Shown one piece after another: positions 43,448 to 51,890 of a stretch of 64,000 bases of DNA. This DNA comes from Actinorhabdospora filicis (GTDB lineage Bacteria > Actinomycetota > Actinomycetes > Mycobacteriales > Micromonosporaceae), in contig NZ_BSTX01000004.1 in the NCBI RefSeq assembly GCF_030269765.1, forward strand, positions 1 to 64,000, read 5' to 3'. Position 1 is the stretch's first letter; every line of letters starts with the position of its first letter. The notes below the pieces were generated by a model. The model saw only the letters and a program-made list of their open reading frames with translations. It had not been told where the DNA came from and ran no database searches. Position numbers and translations under genes: made by a program.

Positions 43448-44713
43448 GTGGCTCTCGTAGTACAGAAATACGGCGGCTCATCGGTCCAGTCGGCCGAACG
43501 CATCAAGCGCGTCGCCGAGCGGATCGTCGCCGGGCGCAAGGCCGGGGACGACGTCGTTGCCGTCGTGTCCGCGATGGGCGACTCCACCGACGAGCTGCTC
43601 GATCTGGCCGCCCAGGTCTCGCCCCTGCCGCAGCCGCGCGAGCTGGACATGCTCCTGACGGCCGGTGAGCGCATCTCCATGGCCCTGCTCGCCATGGCGA
43701 TCAACAACCTCGGCTACGAGGCGCGCTCCTACACGGGCTCCCAGGCCGGGGTCATCACGACGTCGGCGCACGGCAAGGCGCGCATCATCGACGTGACGCC
43801 GGGCCGCATCCGCAACGCCCTCGACGAGGGCGCCATCGCCATCGTCGCCGGGTTCCAGGGCGTCGCGCAGGACACCAAGGACATCACCACGCTCGGCCGC
43901 GGCGGGTCAGACACCACCGCCGTCGCGCTGGCCGCCGCCCTGCACGCCGACGTCTGCGAGATCTACACCGATGTGGACGGCGTGTTCACCGCCGACCCGC
44001 GGATCGTCCCGGACGCCCGCCGCCTGGAGACCGTCACCTACGAGGAGATGCTCGAACTGGCGGCGTGTGGCGCGAAGGTCCTCAATCTCCGCAGCGTGGA
44101 GTACGCCCGCCGGGAGCGGCTGCCGATCCACGTGCGTTCCTCGTACTCGAACAAGCCCGGCACCATGGTGTCCGGTTCAATGGAGGACCTCGACATGGAG
44201 CAGGCCCTGATCACCGGCGTCGCGCACGACCGCAGCGAAGCCAAGATCACCGTCCTGGCGGTGCCGGACGCCCCCGGCGCGGCCGCCGCGATCTTCAGCA
44301 CGGTCGCCAACGCCGAGATCAACATCGACATGATCGTGCAGAACGTGTCGACGCAGGGCACCGGCAAGACCGACATCTCCTTCACGCTCCCGAAGGACGA
44401 CGGCGCCGCCGCCATGGCCGCCCTCCAGCGCATCCAGGCCAAGACCGGCTTCGAGGGCCTCCTCTACGACGACCACATCGGCAAGGTCTCCCTCGTCGGC
44501 GCGGGCATGCGCTCGCACCCGGGCGTGGCCGCGTCCTTCTTCGCCGCGATCGGCGAGGCCGGGGTCAACATCGAGCTGATCTCCACCTCCGAGATCCGCG
44601 TCTCCGTCGTCACCCGCGACACCGACCTGGACGCCGCCGTCGCGGCCGTCCACCGCGCCTTCGACCTCGGCGGCGAGGAAGAGGCCGTCGTCTACGCCGG
44701 AACCGGAAGGTAG
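43448..44713 (+). CDS. lysC: aspartate kinase
   Basis: 421 residues. First step of the aspartate pathway to lysine, threonine and methionine. N-terminal kinase motif KYGGSSV (about 7-13), GGSDTTAVALAAAL, and TDVDGVFTADPR; two C-terminal ACT domains (about 265-420) sense feedback amino acids. GTG start. An internal ATG in frame at 44195 with its own GGAGG would make the separate beta subunit seen in related actinobacteria. Four bases separate it from asd. Confidence 0.96.
   Translation: MALVVQKYGGSSVQSAERIKRVAERIVAGRKAGDDVVAVVSAMGDSTDELLDLAAQVSPLPQPRELDMLLTAGERISMALLAMAINNLGYEARSYTGSQAGVITTSAHGKARIIDVTPGRIRNALDEGAIAIVAGFQGVAQDTKDITTLGRGGSDTTAVALAAALHADVCEIYTDVDGVFTADPRIVPDARRLETVTYEEMLELAACGAKVLNLRSVEYARRERLPIHVRSSYSNKPGTMVSGSMEDLDMEQALITGVAHDRSEAKITVLAVPDAPGAAAAIFSTVANAEINIDMIVQNVSTQGTGKTDISFTLPKDDGAAAMAALQRIQAKTGFEGLLYDDHIGKVSLVGAGMRSHPGVAASFFAAIGEAGVNIELISTSEIRVSVVTRDTDLDAAVAAVHRAFDLGGEEEAVVYAGTGR
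44182..44197 (+). promoter_or_regulatory. internal translation start for the aspartate kinase beta subunit
   Basis: GGAGG at 44182-44186, 8 bases, then ATG 44195, in frame with lysC codon 250. It would give a 172-residue protein consisting of the ACT domains, as in corynebacterial aspartokinase, which is alpha2beta2. Confidence 0.7.
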
Positions 44714-44717
44714 AGAC

Positions 44718-45782
44718 ATGACAAAGCCCGTCATCGCCGTCGTGGGCGCCACCGGCGCCGTCGGCACCCAGATGCTGGCCATCCTCACCGAGCGCGCCGA
44801 AGCCGGTGTCGGGGACGTGTGGGGCGGCGCCCGCCTCATCGCCTCCGCCCGCTCCGCCGGGCGCAAGCTCTCGGTCTTCGGCCGCGAGGAGACCGTCGTC
44901 GCCCTCACCCCCGAGGCCTTCGACGGCGTCGACGTCGCGCTCTTCGACGTGCCGGACGAGGTCTCGGCCGAATGGGCGCCCATCGCCGCCGCGCGCGGGG
45001 TCGTCGTCATCGACAAGTCCGGCGCGTTCCGGATGGACCCGCAGGTCCCCCTGGTCGTGCCCGAGGTCAACCCCGACACCGTCACCGACCGCCCCAAGGG
45101 CATCATCGCCAACGCCAACTGCACGACCCTGGCCATGATGCCCGCCCTGGGCGCCCTGCACCGCGAATGGACCCTCACCGGGCTGTACGCGGCCAGCTAC
45201 CAGGCCGCCTCCGGCGCCGGGCAGGCCGGCATCGACGCCCTGTACGACCAGTACGCGGCCGTGGCCGGCAACCGCGAGCTCGGCCAGGTGCCGGGCAACG
45301 TCCGCGAGGCCGTCGCCGACGACGAGACCTTCGGCGCGCCGCTGGCGATGAACGTCGTCCCCAAGGCCGGATCCTGGAAGGAGGACGGCTGGACGAGCGA
45401 GGAACTGAAGGTCCGCAACGAGTCCCGCAAGATCCTCGGCATCCCGGACCTGCGCGTGTCCTCCACCTGCGTCCGCGTCCCCGTCATCGTGGGCCACGCC
45501 CTGGCCGTGCACGCCACCTTCGCCTCCGAGGTCGACGCCGACGCCGCCCGCAAGCTCCTTGAGGCCGCCCCCGGCGTCACCGTCATGGACGACCCGGCCG
45601 CCGGGATCTACCCCACGCCCATCGACGCCGCCGGAACCGACCCGACCTACGTCGGCCGCATCCGCCGCGCCCTGGACGACCCGCGCTCGCTGGACATGTT
45701 CATCGTCGGCGACAACCTCCGCAAGGGCGCCGCCCTCAACTCCGCGCAGATCGCCGAACTGGCCGTGGCGCGCGGCCTGTAG
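44718..45782 (+). CDS. asd: aspartate-semialdehyde dehydrogenase
   Basis: 354 residues, reduces aspartyl phosphate with NADPH. Rossmann VGATGAVGTQML (9-20), catalytic Cys 135 in NANCTTLAM, the QAASGAGQAG segment, and RVPVIVGHALAVHATF holding the active-site His. Follows lysC in the same operon and ends at a strong terminator. Confidence 0.97.
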   Translation: MTKPVIAVVGATGAVGTQMLAILTERAEAGVGDVWGGARLIASARSAGRKLSVFGREETVVALTPEAFDGVDVALFDVPDEVSAEWAPIAAARGVVVIDKSGAFRMDPQVPLVVPEVNPDTVTDRPKGIIANANCTTLAMMPALGALHREWTLTGLYAASYQAASGAGQAGIDALYDQYAAVAGNRELGQVPGNVREAVADDETFGAPLAMNVVPKAGSWKEDGWTSEELKVRNESRKILGIPDLRVSSTCVRVPVIVGHALAVHATFASEVDADAARKLLEAAPGVTVMDDPAAGIYPTPIDAAGTDPTYVGRIRRALDDPRSLDMFIVGDNLRKGAALNSAQIAELAVARGL

Positions 45783-45792
45783 GACCACCTGG

Positions 45793-45822
45793 AAAAGACC
45801 GGCCCTCGGGCCGGTCTTTTTC
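45793..45822 (+). terminator. intrinsic terminator of lysC-asd
   Basis: Stem AAAAGACCGGCC with its complement around a 3-5 base loop, ending in TTTTT, 10 bases after the asd stop. Confidence 0.9.
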
Positions 45823-45826
45823 GTGC

Positions 45827-45832
45827 CAGGAT
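45827..45832 (+). promoter_or_regulatory. weak leaderless -10 box CAGGAT
   Basis: CAGGAT, six bases, then the ATG at 45839. It lies directly behind the asd terminator. Confidence 0.35.
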
Positions 45833-45838
45833 CGGGCG

Positions 45839-46255
45839 ATGAGAACGCAGATCACCTTCGACTGCGCCGACCCGCACGCCCAGGCGGCGTTCTGGGCGGC
45901 CGTGTACGGCACCGCCGTGGAGGACCACTCGGCCTTCGTGGACCAGCTCATCGCCGACGGGCGCATGCCCGCCGACTTCCGGATCGTCATCGGCGGACGG
46001 TCGGCCTTCCGCGACGTGGCCGCCGTCTCCGACCCGGACAAGACCGAGCCGCGCCTGTACTTCCAGCGCGTGCCCGAAGGCAAGACCGCCAAGAACCGCG
46101 TGCACCTCGACGTCCACGTCGACCCGGCGGAGAAGGACGCCGAACGCGACCGGCTCATCGCCCTGGGCGCGGCGTTCGTGGAGAGCCACGCCGACCGGGG
46201 ACCGCTCACGTACGTGATGCGCGACCCCGAGGGCAACGAGTTCTGCCTGCACTGA
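45839..46255 (+). CDS. VOC family (glyoxalase-like) protein
   Basis: 138 residues, one vicinal oxygen chelate module: TFDCADPHAQAAFWAAVYG at the start, LYFQRVPEGKTAKNRVHLDVHV in the middle and YVMRDPEGNEFCLH at the end. The order matches the common actinobacterial VOC proteins of unknown substrate. Metal-ligand positions (H near 95, E near 134) look kept. Followed by a hairpin shared with the convergent pentapeptide-repeat gene. Confidence 0.88.
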   Translation: MRTQITFDCADPHAQAAFWAAVYGTAVEDHSAFVDQLIADGRMPADFRIVIGGRSAFRDVAAVSDPDKTEPRLYFQRVPEGKTAKNRVHLDVHVDPAEKDAERDRLIALGAAFVESHADRGPLTYVMRDPEGNEFCLH

Positions 46256-46263
46256 GCGTGGGA

Positions 46264-46294
46264 ACCGGCCCCACCCTCCCGGAGTGGGGCCGGT
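46264..46294. terminator. hairpin between convergent genes
   Basis: 11-base stem ACCGGCCCCAC with its complement and a 9-base loop, between stops at 46255 and 46301. Confidence 0.7.
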
Positions 46295-46300
46295 CGCGTA

Positions 46301-46891
46301 TCACCGTACGCGCAGACCCAGGGCTTCGGCGATCACCACGGCCTGCGCGCCGGAAATTGTCGCGTTCTTCAGTTTCACCGTAAGGGGATCGAGGGCGGTG
46401 AGATCGCTGTCACGCAGGTCGGCGCCGGTGAGGTCGCTGGAGTGCAGCATCGCCCCGGACAGGTCGCAGCCGGTCACCACCGCCTTCTCCAGGCGGGTGC
46501 CGGTGAAGTCGATCTCGCGCATCCGGACGCCGGTGAAGGAGCATTCACGGAGATCGGCGCCGGGCAGCGCGACGAAGGACCAGTCGCCGCCGTTGACGCG
46601 GATCGGGCGCAGCTCGCCGCGCACGAACTTGCTGCCGGTGAGCTTGCAGCCGTCGAAGACGGCGTCGAAGAGGTTGACGCCCTTGAAGGTGCAGCGCAGG
46701 AACGCGCTGTCGGTGTGCGCCGAGGCATTGAACCTCACGTCCAGGAACGTGCAGTCCTCGAAGACCACGCGCCGGGTGGACGCCTCGGTGAAGTCGACCC
46801 GCCGGAACAGGCAGTTGCGGTAGGTCTCGTCGGCCAGCTCCTCGCCGTAGCGGTCCTCGCCGTCGAAGTCGATCTCCTCGTGAACTGTCAC
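46301..46891 (-). CDS. pentapeptide-repeat protein, MfpA/Qnr-like
   Basis: 196 residues, almost entirely pentapeptide repeats of A/C-D/N/T-L/F-x-x type (FRRVDFTEAS, RCTFKGVNLFDAVFDGCKLTGSKFV, GADLRECSFTGVRM, GCDLSGAMLHSSDLTGADLRDSDL), forming a right-handed square helix. The order SAFLRCTF...L-R-P...GADLRECS...DLSGA...A-V-x-x-A-x-A-L-G-L parallels mycobacterial MfpA as I remember it, a DNA mimic that binds gyrase and lowers fluoroquinolone sensitivity. It is solitary, without the MfpA conservon genes. GTG start at 46891 is set by TACCCT six bases upstream. Confidence 0.85.
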   Translation of the reverse strand: MTVHEEIDFDGEDRYGEELADETYRNCLFRRVDFTEASTRRVVFEDCTFLDVRFNASAHTDSAFLRCTFKGVNLFDAVFDGCKLTGSKFVRGELRPIRVNGGDWSFVALPGADLRECSFTGVRMREIDFTGTRLEKAVVTGCDLSGAMLHSSDLTGADLRDSDLTALDPLTVKLKNATISGAQAVVIAEALGLRVR

Positions 46892-46897
46892 CGGCGC

Positions 46898-46903
46898 AGG
46901 GTA
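46898..46903 (-). promoter_or_regulatory. leaderless -10 box TACCCT
   Basis: TACCCT, six bases, then the GTG at 46891. Confidence 0.5.
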
Positions 46904-46999
46904 GCCCCGGGCTGGGACATCCCCGTCGCGCGGACGCATCCTCATCCCCGGATTCCCGACACCCTAAGGAAAGGGGTCACACGCGAGCCGCGCTCTCGT

Positions 47000-47005
47000 T
47001 ATCGT
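47000..47005 (+). promoter_or_regulatory. leaderless -10 box TATCGT
   Basis: TATCGT, six bases, then the ATG at 47012. Confidence 0.5.
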
Positions 47006-47011
47006 GTGCCG

Positions 47012-47575
47012 ATGAGCAGGCACTGGACCGGCGATCCCCACCGCCACCTCGTCCTGGCCCCCGGCCGCAACTACACCGCTGACGCACCGCTCCTCTGGTT
47101 CGCCCGCGTCACCGCGCTGGACGCCGGCTGGTCGGTCACCGACCTGACCTGGGACCAGGAGCTCCTCGCGGAGAAGCCGGTGGCCCACGTCAACGACGTC
47201 GTCACCGCCGCGCTGGACGAGCGCCCGGCGGGGCTGACCGTCGTCCTGGCCAAGTCGGTGGGCACGATGGCGGTCTCGGCCGCCGCCGACCGGGGGCTCC
47301 CCGGGATCTGGCTGACGCCGCTGCTGACCAATGACCACGTCCGCGCGCAGCTGCCCGACCTGCGCGGCCCGCAACTGCACGTCGGCGGCACCGGGGACCC
47401 GGTGTGGGCCCGGGAGCACGTCCCGGGCCATCACCAGGTCCTCGAAGTGCCCGGCGCCGATCACGCGCTGCACGCGCCGGGCGACACCGCGGCGAGCCTG
47501 GAGATCCTGCGCACGGTCACCGAGCGGGTGGCGGCGTTCCTGGAGACCTGCCGGCACGGGACGGCCACGGCCTAG
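47012..47575 (+). CDS. small alpha/beta-hydrolase fold protein
   Basis: 187 residues. A compact alpha/beta hydrolase with candidate triad Ser 82 in VLAKSVGT (nucleophile elbow lacking the first Gly), Asp 129 in GGTGDPVW and His 151 in GADHAL. No cap domain and no signal peptide. Substrate unknown. Its stop overlaps that of the opposing acetyltransferase by 4 bases. Confidence 0.75.
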   Translation: MSRHWTGDPHRHLVLAPGRNYTADAPLLWFARVTALDAGWSVTDLTWDQELLAEKPVAHVNDVVTAALDERPAGLTVVLAKSVGTMAVSAAADRGLPGIWLTPLLTNDHVRAQLPDLRGPQLHVGGTGDPVWAREHVPGHHQVLEVPGADHALHAPGDTAASLEILRTVTERVAAFLETCRHGTATA

Positions 47576-48063
47576 GCCGTGCGGACCATCCACAGCGTCG
47601 TCTCGCCGTCGTCCTCGACCCAGGAGCCGGCGTCGGTGTAGCCGATCTTGCGCAGCAGGCGCACCGAGGCCTCGTTCTCCGGGGCGACGGTGGCGTGGAC
47701 GGCGTCCAGGCCGAGGGTCTCCAGGCCGTACTTCGTGATGCCCTCGGCGATCTCGGTGCCCAGGCCGCGTCCCCACGCGCCGGGGACGATCGCGTAGACC
47801 AGCTCGTGGCCGTCGACGTGCTCGTCGGGGCTGGGCTTGAGCTCACCGTGGCCGACGAAGGTCCCGTTCTCCCAGATCGCCCAGATGTCCCAGTCGGGTT
47901 TGGTCGCCGGGTCGAAGCCGCGCCGGAAGACCTCGCGGATCGGCCGGGCGGGGACGCCCATCCAGCGGGTGACCTCGGGATCGCCGAGGAGACCGGCGAA
48001 GTGGTCCTCGTCGGCGGGGGTGTAGGGACGGAATTCCAAACGGCCGGTACGGAAATCGCTCAT
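47572..48063 (-). CDS. GNAT acetyltransferase, RimJ/RimL type
   Basis: 163 residues. RimJ/RimL-like layout: TGRLEFRPYTPADEDHFAGLLGDPEVTRWMG at the start, IVPGAWGRGLGTEIAEGITKYGLE as the acetyl-CoA loop, then ATVAPENEASVRLLRKIGYTDAG. Acceptor unknown (ribosomal protein or small molecule). Leaderless TAGCGT precedes the ATG, in the 41-base gap behind the malG-like gene. Confidence 0.88.
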   Translation of the reverse strand: MSDFRTGRLEFRPYTPADEDHFAGLLGDPEVTRWMGVPARPIREVFRRGFDPATKPDWDIWAIWENGTFVGHGELKPSPDEHVDGHELVYAIVPGAWGRGLGTEIAEGITKYGLETLGLDAVHATVAPENEASVRLLRKIGYTDAGSWVEDDGETTLWMVRTA

Positions 48064-48069
48064 GGGCGG

Positions 48070-48075
48070 ACGCTA
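48070..48075 (-). promoter_or_regulatory. leaderless -10 box TAGCGT
   Basis: TAGCGT, six bases, then the ATG at 48063. A GGGCGG/CCGCCC inverted repeat covers the same bases and may also end the mal-type operon. Confidence 0.5.
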
Positions 48076-48104
48076 CCGCCCGCCCATGAGCGGCGTCCTG
48101 TCGT

Positions 48105-48947
48105 TTATCCCTTGACCGCTCCCGCGGTGAGGCCGCCCACGATGTAGCGCTGGAGCAGCTGGAACACCGCCACCGTCGGGATCGCCGTGAGGAGGGTGCC
48201 GACGGCGAAGATGCCGAAGTTGGCGTCCCGGTTCTGCTCGTTGATCAGCCCGAACAGGCCGATGGCGAGGGTCTTGGACTCCGGGTCGGTCAGGAACACG
48301 TTCGCGATGAGGAACTCGTTGATCGTGCCGATGAAGGCCAGCAGCCCGGTCACCGCCAGGATCGGGGTGACCAGCGGCAGGATGATCCGGAAGAACACCT
48401 GCGCGTGCGAGGCGCCGTCCATGACCGCCGACTCGTCCAGTTCCTTGGGGACGGTGTCGAAGAAGCCCTTCATCAGCCAGGTGTTCACCCCGAGCGCGCC
48501 GCCCAGGTAGACCAGGGTCAGGCCGCTGAGGGTGTTGAAGCCGACGCCGGGCCAGACCTCGGAGACCTTCGAGAAGGCCAGGAACAGCGCGACGATGGAC
48601 AGGAACTGCGGGAACATCTGGATCAGCAGCAGCGCCATCAGGCCCACGCGGCGGCCCCGGAACCGGTACCGGCTGAAGGCGTAGGCGGCGATGGCGGAGA
48701 TGAACACCGAGATGAACGCCGCCGACCCGGCCACGATGAGGCTGTTGAGGTACCAGTGCCCGAAGGAGGTCTTCGCGAACAGGTCGCCCACATTGGACAG
48801 CGACACGCCGTCGGTCGGGACGAGCCCGGTCGAGGAGAGCGTCCCCTGTGGATTGAGCGCGGCCGACACCACGAAGACGATCGGCAGCAGCGAGAACACC
48901 ACCGCCAGGATCGCGACGAGATGCCGCCACCAGTCGCGGCCCTTCAT
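48105..48947 (-). CDS. maltose-type ABC transporter permease, MalG-like
   Basis: 280 residues, six membrane helices. The EAA loop is VPKELDESAVMDGASHAQVFFRIILPLVTP, and AYAFSRYRFRGRR fits the MalG cytoplasmic loop. The ATG overlaps the malF-type stop (ATGA), with AGGAGGTG inside the preceding gene. Last gene of the malEFG-type operon; no ATPase is encoded here, so a shared MsiK-type ATPase elsewhere is expected. Confidence 0.92.
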   Translation of the reverse strand: MKGRDWWRHLVAILAVVFSLLPIVFVVSAALNPQGTLSSTGLVPTDGVSLSNVGDLFAKTSFGHWYLNSLIVAGSAAFISVFISAIAAYAFSRYRFRGRRVGLMALLLIQMFPQFLSIVALFLAFSKVSEVWPGVGFNTLSGLTLVYLGGALGVNTWLMKGFFDTVPKELDESAVMDGASHAQVFFRIILPLVTPILAVTGLLAFIGTINEFLIANVFLTDPESKTLAIGLFGLINEQNRDANFGIFAVGTLLTAIPTVAVFQLLQRYIVGGLTAGAVKG

Positions 48948-50497
48948 CGGTACACCTCCTCTTGCGCGCGGGTGCGCCGGAAACCGATCACCGACACGGT
49001 GGCCACGATCAGGAAGATGAACACCGAGCAGGCCGCGGCGAAGCCGTACTGCGCGCCTTGGCCGCCGAAGGCGAGCCGGTAGGTGTAGGTGATCAGCAGG
49101 TCGGTGGCGCCGACCTGGGAGCTGCCGGGCGCGAAGGGCGCGCCGCCGGTGGTCAGCTGGATCGCGTTGAAGTTGTTGAAGTTGAACGCGAAGGACGAGA
49201 TCAGCAGCGGCGTCAGGGACACCAGCAGCAGCGGCAGGGTGACCCGCCGGAAGCTCTGCCAGGGGGACGCGCCGTCGATCTTGGCGGCCTCCAGGGTCTC
49301 GCTCGGGATCGACTGGAGCGCGCCGGTGCAGACCAGGAACATGTACGGGTAGCCCAGCCAGAGCTGGACGAGGACGACCGCCGCGCGCGCCGTCCAGGCC
49401 CCGTCGAACCAGCCGACGTCGAGCCCGAGCAGCGTGTTGATGAGCCCGAAGTCCTTGTTGAACATGTCGCGCCAGACCAGCAGCATCGCGAAGGCGGGCA
49501 TGGCGTAGGGCAGCACCAGCAGCGTCCGGTAGACGGCCTTGCCCTTGAGGCGCTTCTTGTGCAGCGCCAGCGCGCAGCCCAGGCCGAGGGCGAAGGTCAC
49601 CAGCACGGAGGCGAAGGCGAAGAGGAAGTTCCACCACAGCACCGACAGGAACGGCCCGCGGACGCGCTCGTCGGTGATGACCCGGGTGTAGTTCTCCAGC
49701 CCGACGCTCACCCGCCAGCCCTGCGGCAGCACCTCGCCGTCGGCGGCGGTGAAGTAGCCGGTGTCGCCGTCGGCGGTCCAGGTCTTGCCGGTGGCCGGTT
49801 CGCGGACGCAGTCGCAGGAGGCGTCGTAGGCCCGCGAGGCCACGCCCTGGTAGGCCTTGGTGAGGCCGTTGGAGCGGATGCCGCCGCCGTCGACCGGGAC
49901 GGCCAGGGCGGTGATGTCGGCGCTGCGCCCGGCGGCCTGCGCGGTGGTGAGGACGGTGTAGCCGTCGGCCTCGGTGATCTTCCCGGAGAGTCCCTTGTGG
50001 ACGGCCGTGGCGGGCAGCTCGCGCAGCCCTTCGGCGTCCCCGGCGAAGAACTTCCCGGTGGCCGGGTCGGAGAGGATGAACACGAGGTCCCCGTCGCCGT
50101 CGGTGGCCACGGCCAGGTCGTAGACGGGGGAGTCGGGCACCTGCGTGACCGAGGCGGTCTCGATCGCCGTGATGGCGTCGTCCTTGGTGCCCCGGTGGCC
50201 GTCGCCGAAGTTCGACGTCGAGGTGGCCACGGTGTAGAGCACCGGCGCGACCTGGAAGACCAGCAGCAGGATCGTGCCGGGGACCAGGTACTTCAGCGGC
50301 AGCCGCTTGGGCGAGAGGTAGATCCAGAAGAGGAGGGCGGTGGCCAGAGCCACCGCCCCCACTCCGATCCATGCCCGTGCCCCGATGAGGGGCACGATCG
50401 CCCAGACGGCCAGCGCGGCGGTCAGACCCAGCAGTGCGATCTTGACGAGGAGCCCGGTGAGGCTCGTGCCGCGAAACTCCCGACCGACGGTTGTCAT
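48944..50497 (-). CDS. maltose-type ABC transporter permease, MalF-like with large outer loop
   Basis: 517 residues. Three N-terminal helices lead to a large outer loop of roughly 170 residues (about 95-265), comparable to the P2 loop of enterobacterial MalF that grips the binding protein. It contains ATDGDGDLVF, and further helices follow. EAA loop: IPSETLEAAKIDGASPWQSFRRVTLPLL. It starts 7 bases after the malE-type stop. Substrate is probably maltose, maltodextrin or another alpha-glucoside, from the context of a GH13 enzyme. Confidence 0.92.
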   Translation of the reverse strand: MTTVGREFRGTSLTGLLVKIALLGLTAALAVWAIVPLIGARAWIGVGAVALATALLFWIYLSPKRLPLKYLVPGTILLLVFQVAPVLYTVATSTSNFGDGHRGTKDDAITAIETASVTQVPDSPVYDLAVATDGDGDLVFILSDPATGKFFAGDAEGLRELPATAVHKGLSGKITEADGYTVLTTAQAAGRSADITALAVPVDGGGIRSNGLTKAYQGVASRAYDASCDCVREPATGKTWTADGDTGYFTAADGEVLPQGWRVSVGLENYTRVITDERVRGPFLSVLWWNFLFAFASVLVTFALGLGCALALHKKRLKGKAVYRTLLVLPYAMPAFAMLLVWRDMFNKDFGLINTLLGLDVGWFDGAWTARAAVVLVQLWLGYPYMFLVCTGALQSIPSETLEAAKIDGASPWQSFRRVTLPLLLVSLTPLLISSFAFNFNNFNAIQLTTGGAPFAPGSSQVGATDLLITYTYRLAFGGQGAQYGFAAACSVFIFLIVATVSVIGFRRTRAQEEVYR

Positions 50498-50504
50498 GGG
50501 TCCG

Positions 50505-51743
50505 CTACTTCTTGATGGCCCCGGAGATGGCGGTGGCCGCGCCGTTCACCGTCTCCGTCACGTCGGATCCGCCCACGATGGCGGCCTCCGCCTTGCCGAA
50601 GGGGTCCCACACGGCCGACATCTCGGGGATCGACGGCAGCGGCTTCGCGCCCGCGCCGGCGGCCTGGAACTTGGCGATGTCGGGGTCGGCGGCCTTGACC
50701 TCGTCGAACGCGGCGGTCAGCGCCGGGGGACGCGGGTCGGCGGTGTAGAGGGCCTTGGCCAGGTCCTTGCCGGTGACGTAGTTGGTCACGAACTCCTGCG
50801 CGACCGCCTTGTGCTTGCCCTTGGCGGCGACGAAGAAGCTCTGCACGCCCAGGAACGGGGTGGCCTTGTCCATGCCCTTGAAACCGGGGATGGGGGTGAT
50901 GTCGTACTTGATGCCCGACTTCTTCACGTCCGCGATCGCCCACGGGCCCGAGACCAGGTAGGCGGTCTTCTTGGAGGTGAACAGCGGGGTGGAGTTCTCC
51001 GAGCCGATCGAGGTCTTGAGGACCCCGTCCTTGCCGAGCGCGGAGATCTTCTCGAAGGCCTTCACCGACTCCGGCTTGCCCACGCCCAGGTCGGCGGGGT
51101 CGTAGTCGCCATTGGCCTTCTCGCCGAAGAGGTAACCGCCGGCGGAGGCGTAGAGCGGGTAGGCGTGGTACGCGTCGCCGTTCTGGCCGACCTGGAGCGA
51201 CAGCAGCTCCTCGGTCTTGCCGTCCTGCTTGAGCTTCTTGGCGTCGGCGACCAGGTCCTCGAAGGTCGCGGGGGCCTCGGGCGCCAGCTCGGTGTTGCGG
51301 ATGAGCGCCAGGTTCTCCATGGCGTAGGGCGCGCCGTAGATCTGCCCGTTGTAGCTGACGGCCTTGAGGGCGTCGGCGTTGAAACCGGCCTTCTGCGGGT
51401 CGGTCAGCTGGACGGGGTCGATCGCGCCGTTCTGCACGAGGTTGCCGATCCAGTCGTGGGCGCCCACGACGACGTCCGGGGCGTTGTCGCCCTGGGACGC
51501 GGTGACGAAGTTGGCCTGGAGGTCCTTGGAGACCGCCTCGACCTTGACGGTGACGCCCAGTTCCTTCTCGAACTGCGCCTTGAAGGACTCCAGCACCGGC
51601 GCCCGCTTGTCGTCGGCCCAGATGACCAGGCCGGGCTCCTTGGCGGACGCGTCGTCGCCCTTCTTGTCGTCGCCCGCGCCGCACGCGCTGACCGCCAGGG
51701 TCAGCATGGCGGCCACGGCGACGCCCACGATCTTCGCGCGCAT
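50505..51743 (-). CDS. maltose-type ABC transporter substrate-binding lipoprotein, MalE-like
   Basis: 412 residues, family 1 binding protein. Lipoprotein signal peptide with LAVSAC (Cys about 21). EPGLVIWADDKRAPVLESFKAQFEKELGVTVKVE, APDVVVGAHDWIGNLVQNGAI, GQIYGAPYAMENLALIRNTEL and FTSKKTAYLVSGPWAIADV match MalE-type maltodextrin-binding proteins. First gene of the operon, divergent from the LacI regulator; the 147-base gap holds repeated operator-like words. Confidence 0.93.
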   Translation of the reverse strand: MRAKIVGVAVAAMLTLAVSACGAGDDKKGDDASAKEPGLVIWADDKRAPVLESFKAQFEKELGVTVKVEAVSKDLQANFVTASQGDNAPDVVVGAHDWIGNLVQNGAIDPVQLTDPQKAGFNADALKAVSYNGQIYGAPYAMENLALIRNTELAPEAPATFEDLVADAKKLKQDGKTEELLSLQVGQNGDAYHAYPLYASAGGYLFGEKANGDYDPADLGVGKPESVKAFEKISALGKDGVLKTSIGSENSTPLFTSKKTAYLVSGPWAIADVKKSGIKYDITPIPGFKGMDKATPFLGVQSFFVAAKGKHKAVAQEFVTNYVTGKDLAKALYTADPRPPALTAAFDEVKAADPDIAKFQAAGAGAKPLPSIPEMSAVWDPFGKAEAAIVGGSDVTETVNGAATAISGAIKK

Positions 51744-51810
51744 CGTCTGTCTCTCCGTTGAGGGGGTCGGTCACCGCTGGGGGACCGGTGACCTAGGGTT
51801 CTGTCGCCGA

Positions 51811-51873
51811 ACGTTAGCAAGAGATTTCATAGATCGAAAGAGATTGCAAGAACTTTGTTTTCGCGTTTCATAG
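51811..51873. promoter_or_regulatory. putative LacI operator repeats between malE-type and lacI-type genes
   Basis: Two direct repeats of T-n-GCAAGA-nn-TTT, with GCAAGA at 51817-51822 and 51846-51851, and two copies of TTTCATAG (51825-51832 and 51866-51873). The segment is AT-rich compared with the rest of the window. TTGCAAGAACTTTG resembles maltose-regulator sites described in actinobacteria; the exact operator is not settled. Confidence 0.55.
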
Positions 51874-51883
51874 CGGTTACAGT
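51855..51883 (+). promoter_or_regulatory. leaderless promoter of the lacI-type gene
   Basis: TTGTTT (51855-51860), 17 bases, TACAGT (51878-51883), seven bases, ATG at 51891. Confidence 0.6.
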
Positions 51884-51890
51884 GCCGGGT

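Noticed and set aside
44610..45788. 392-codon minus-strand open frame
   Set aside because: Antisense to lysC-asd, whose identity is certain.
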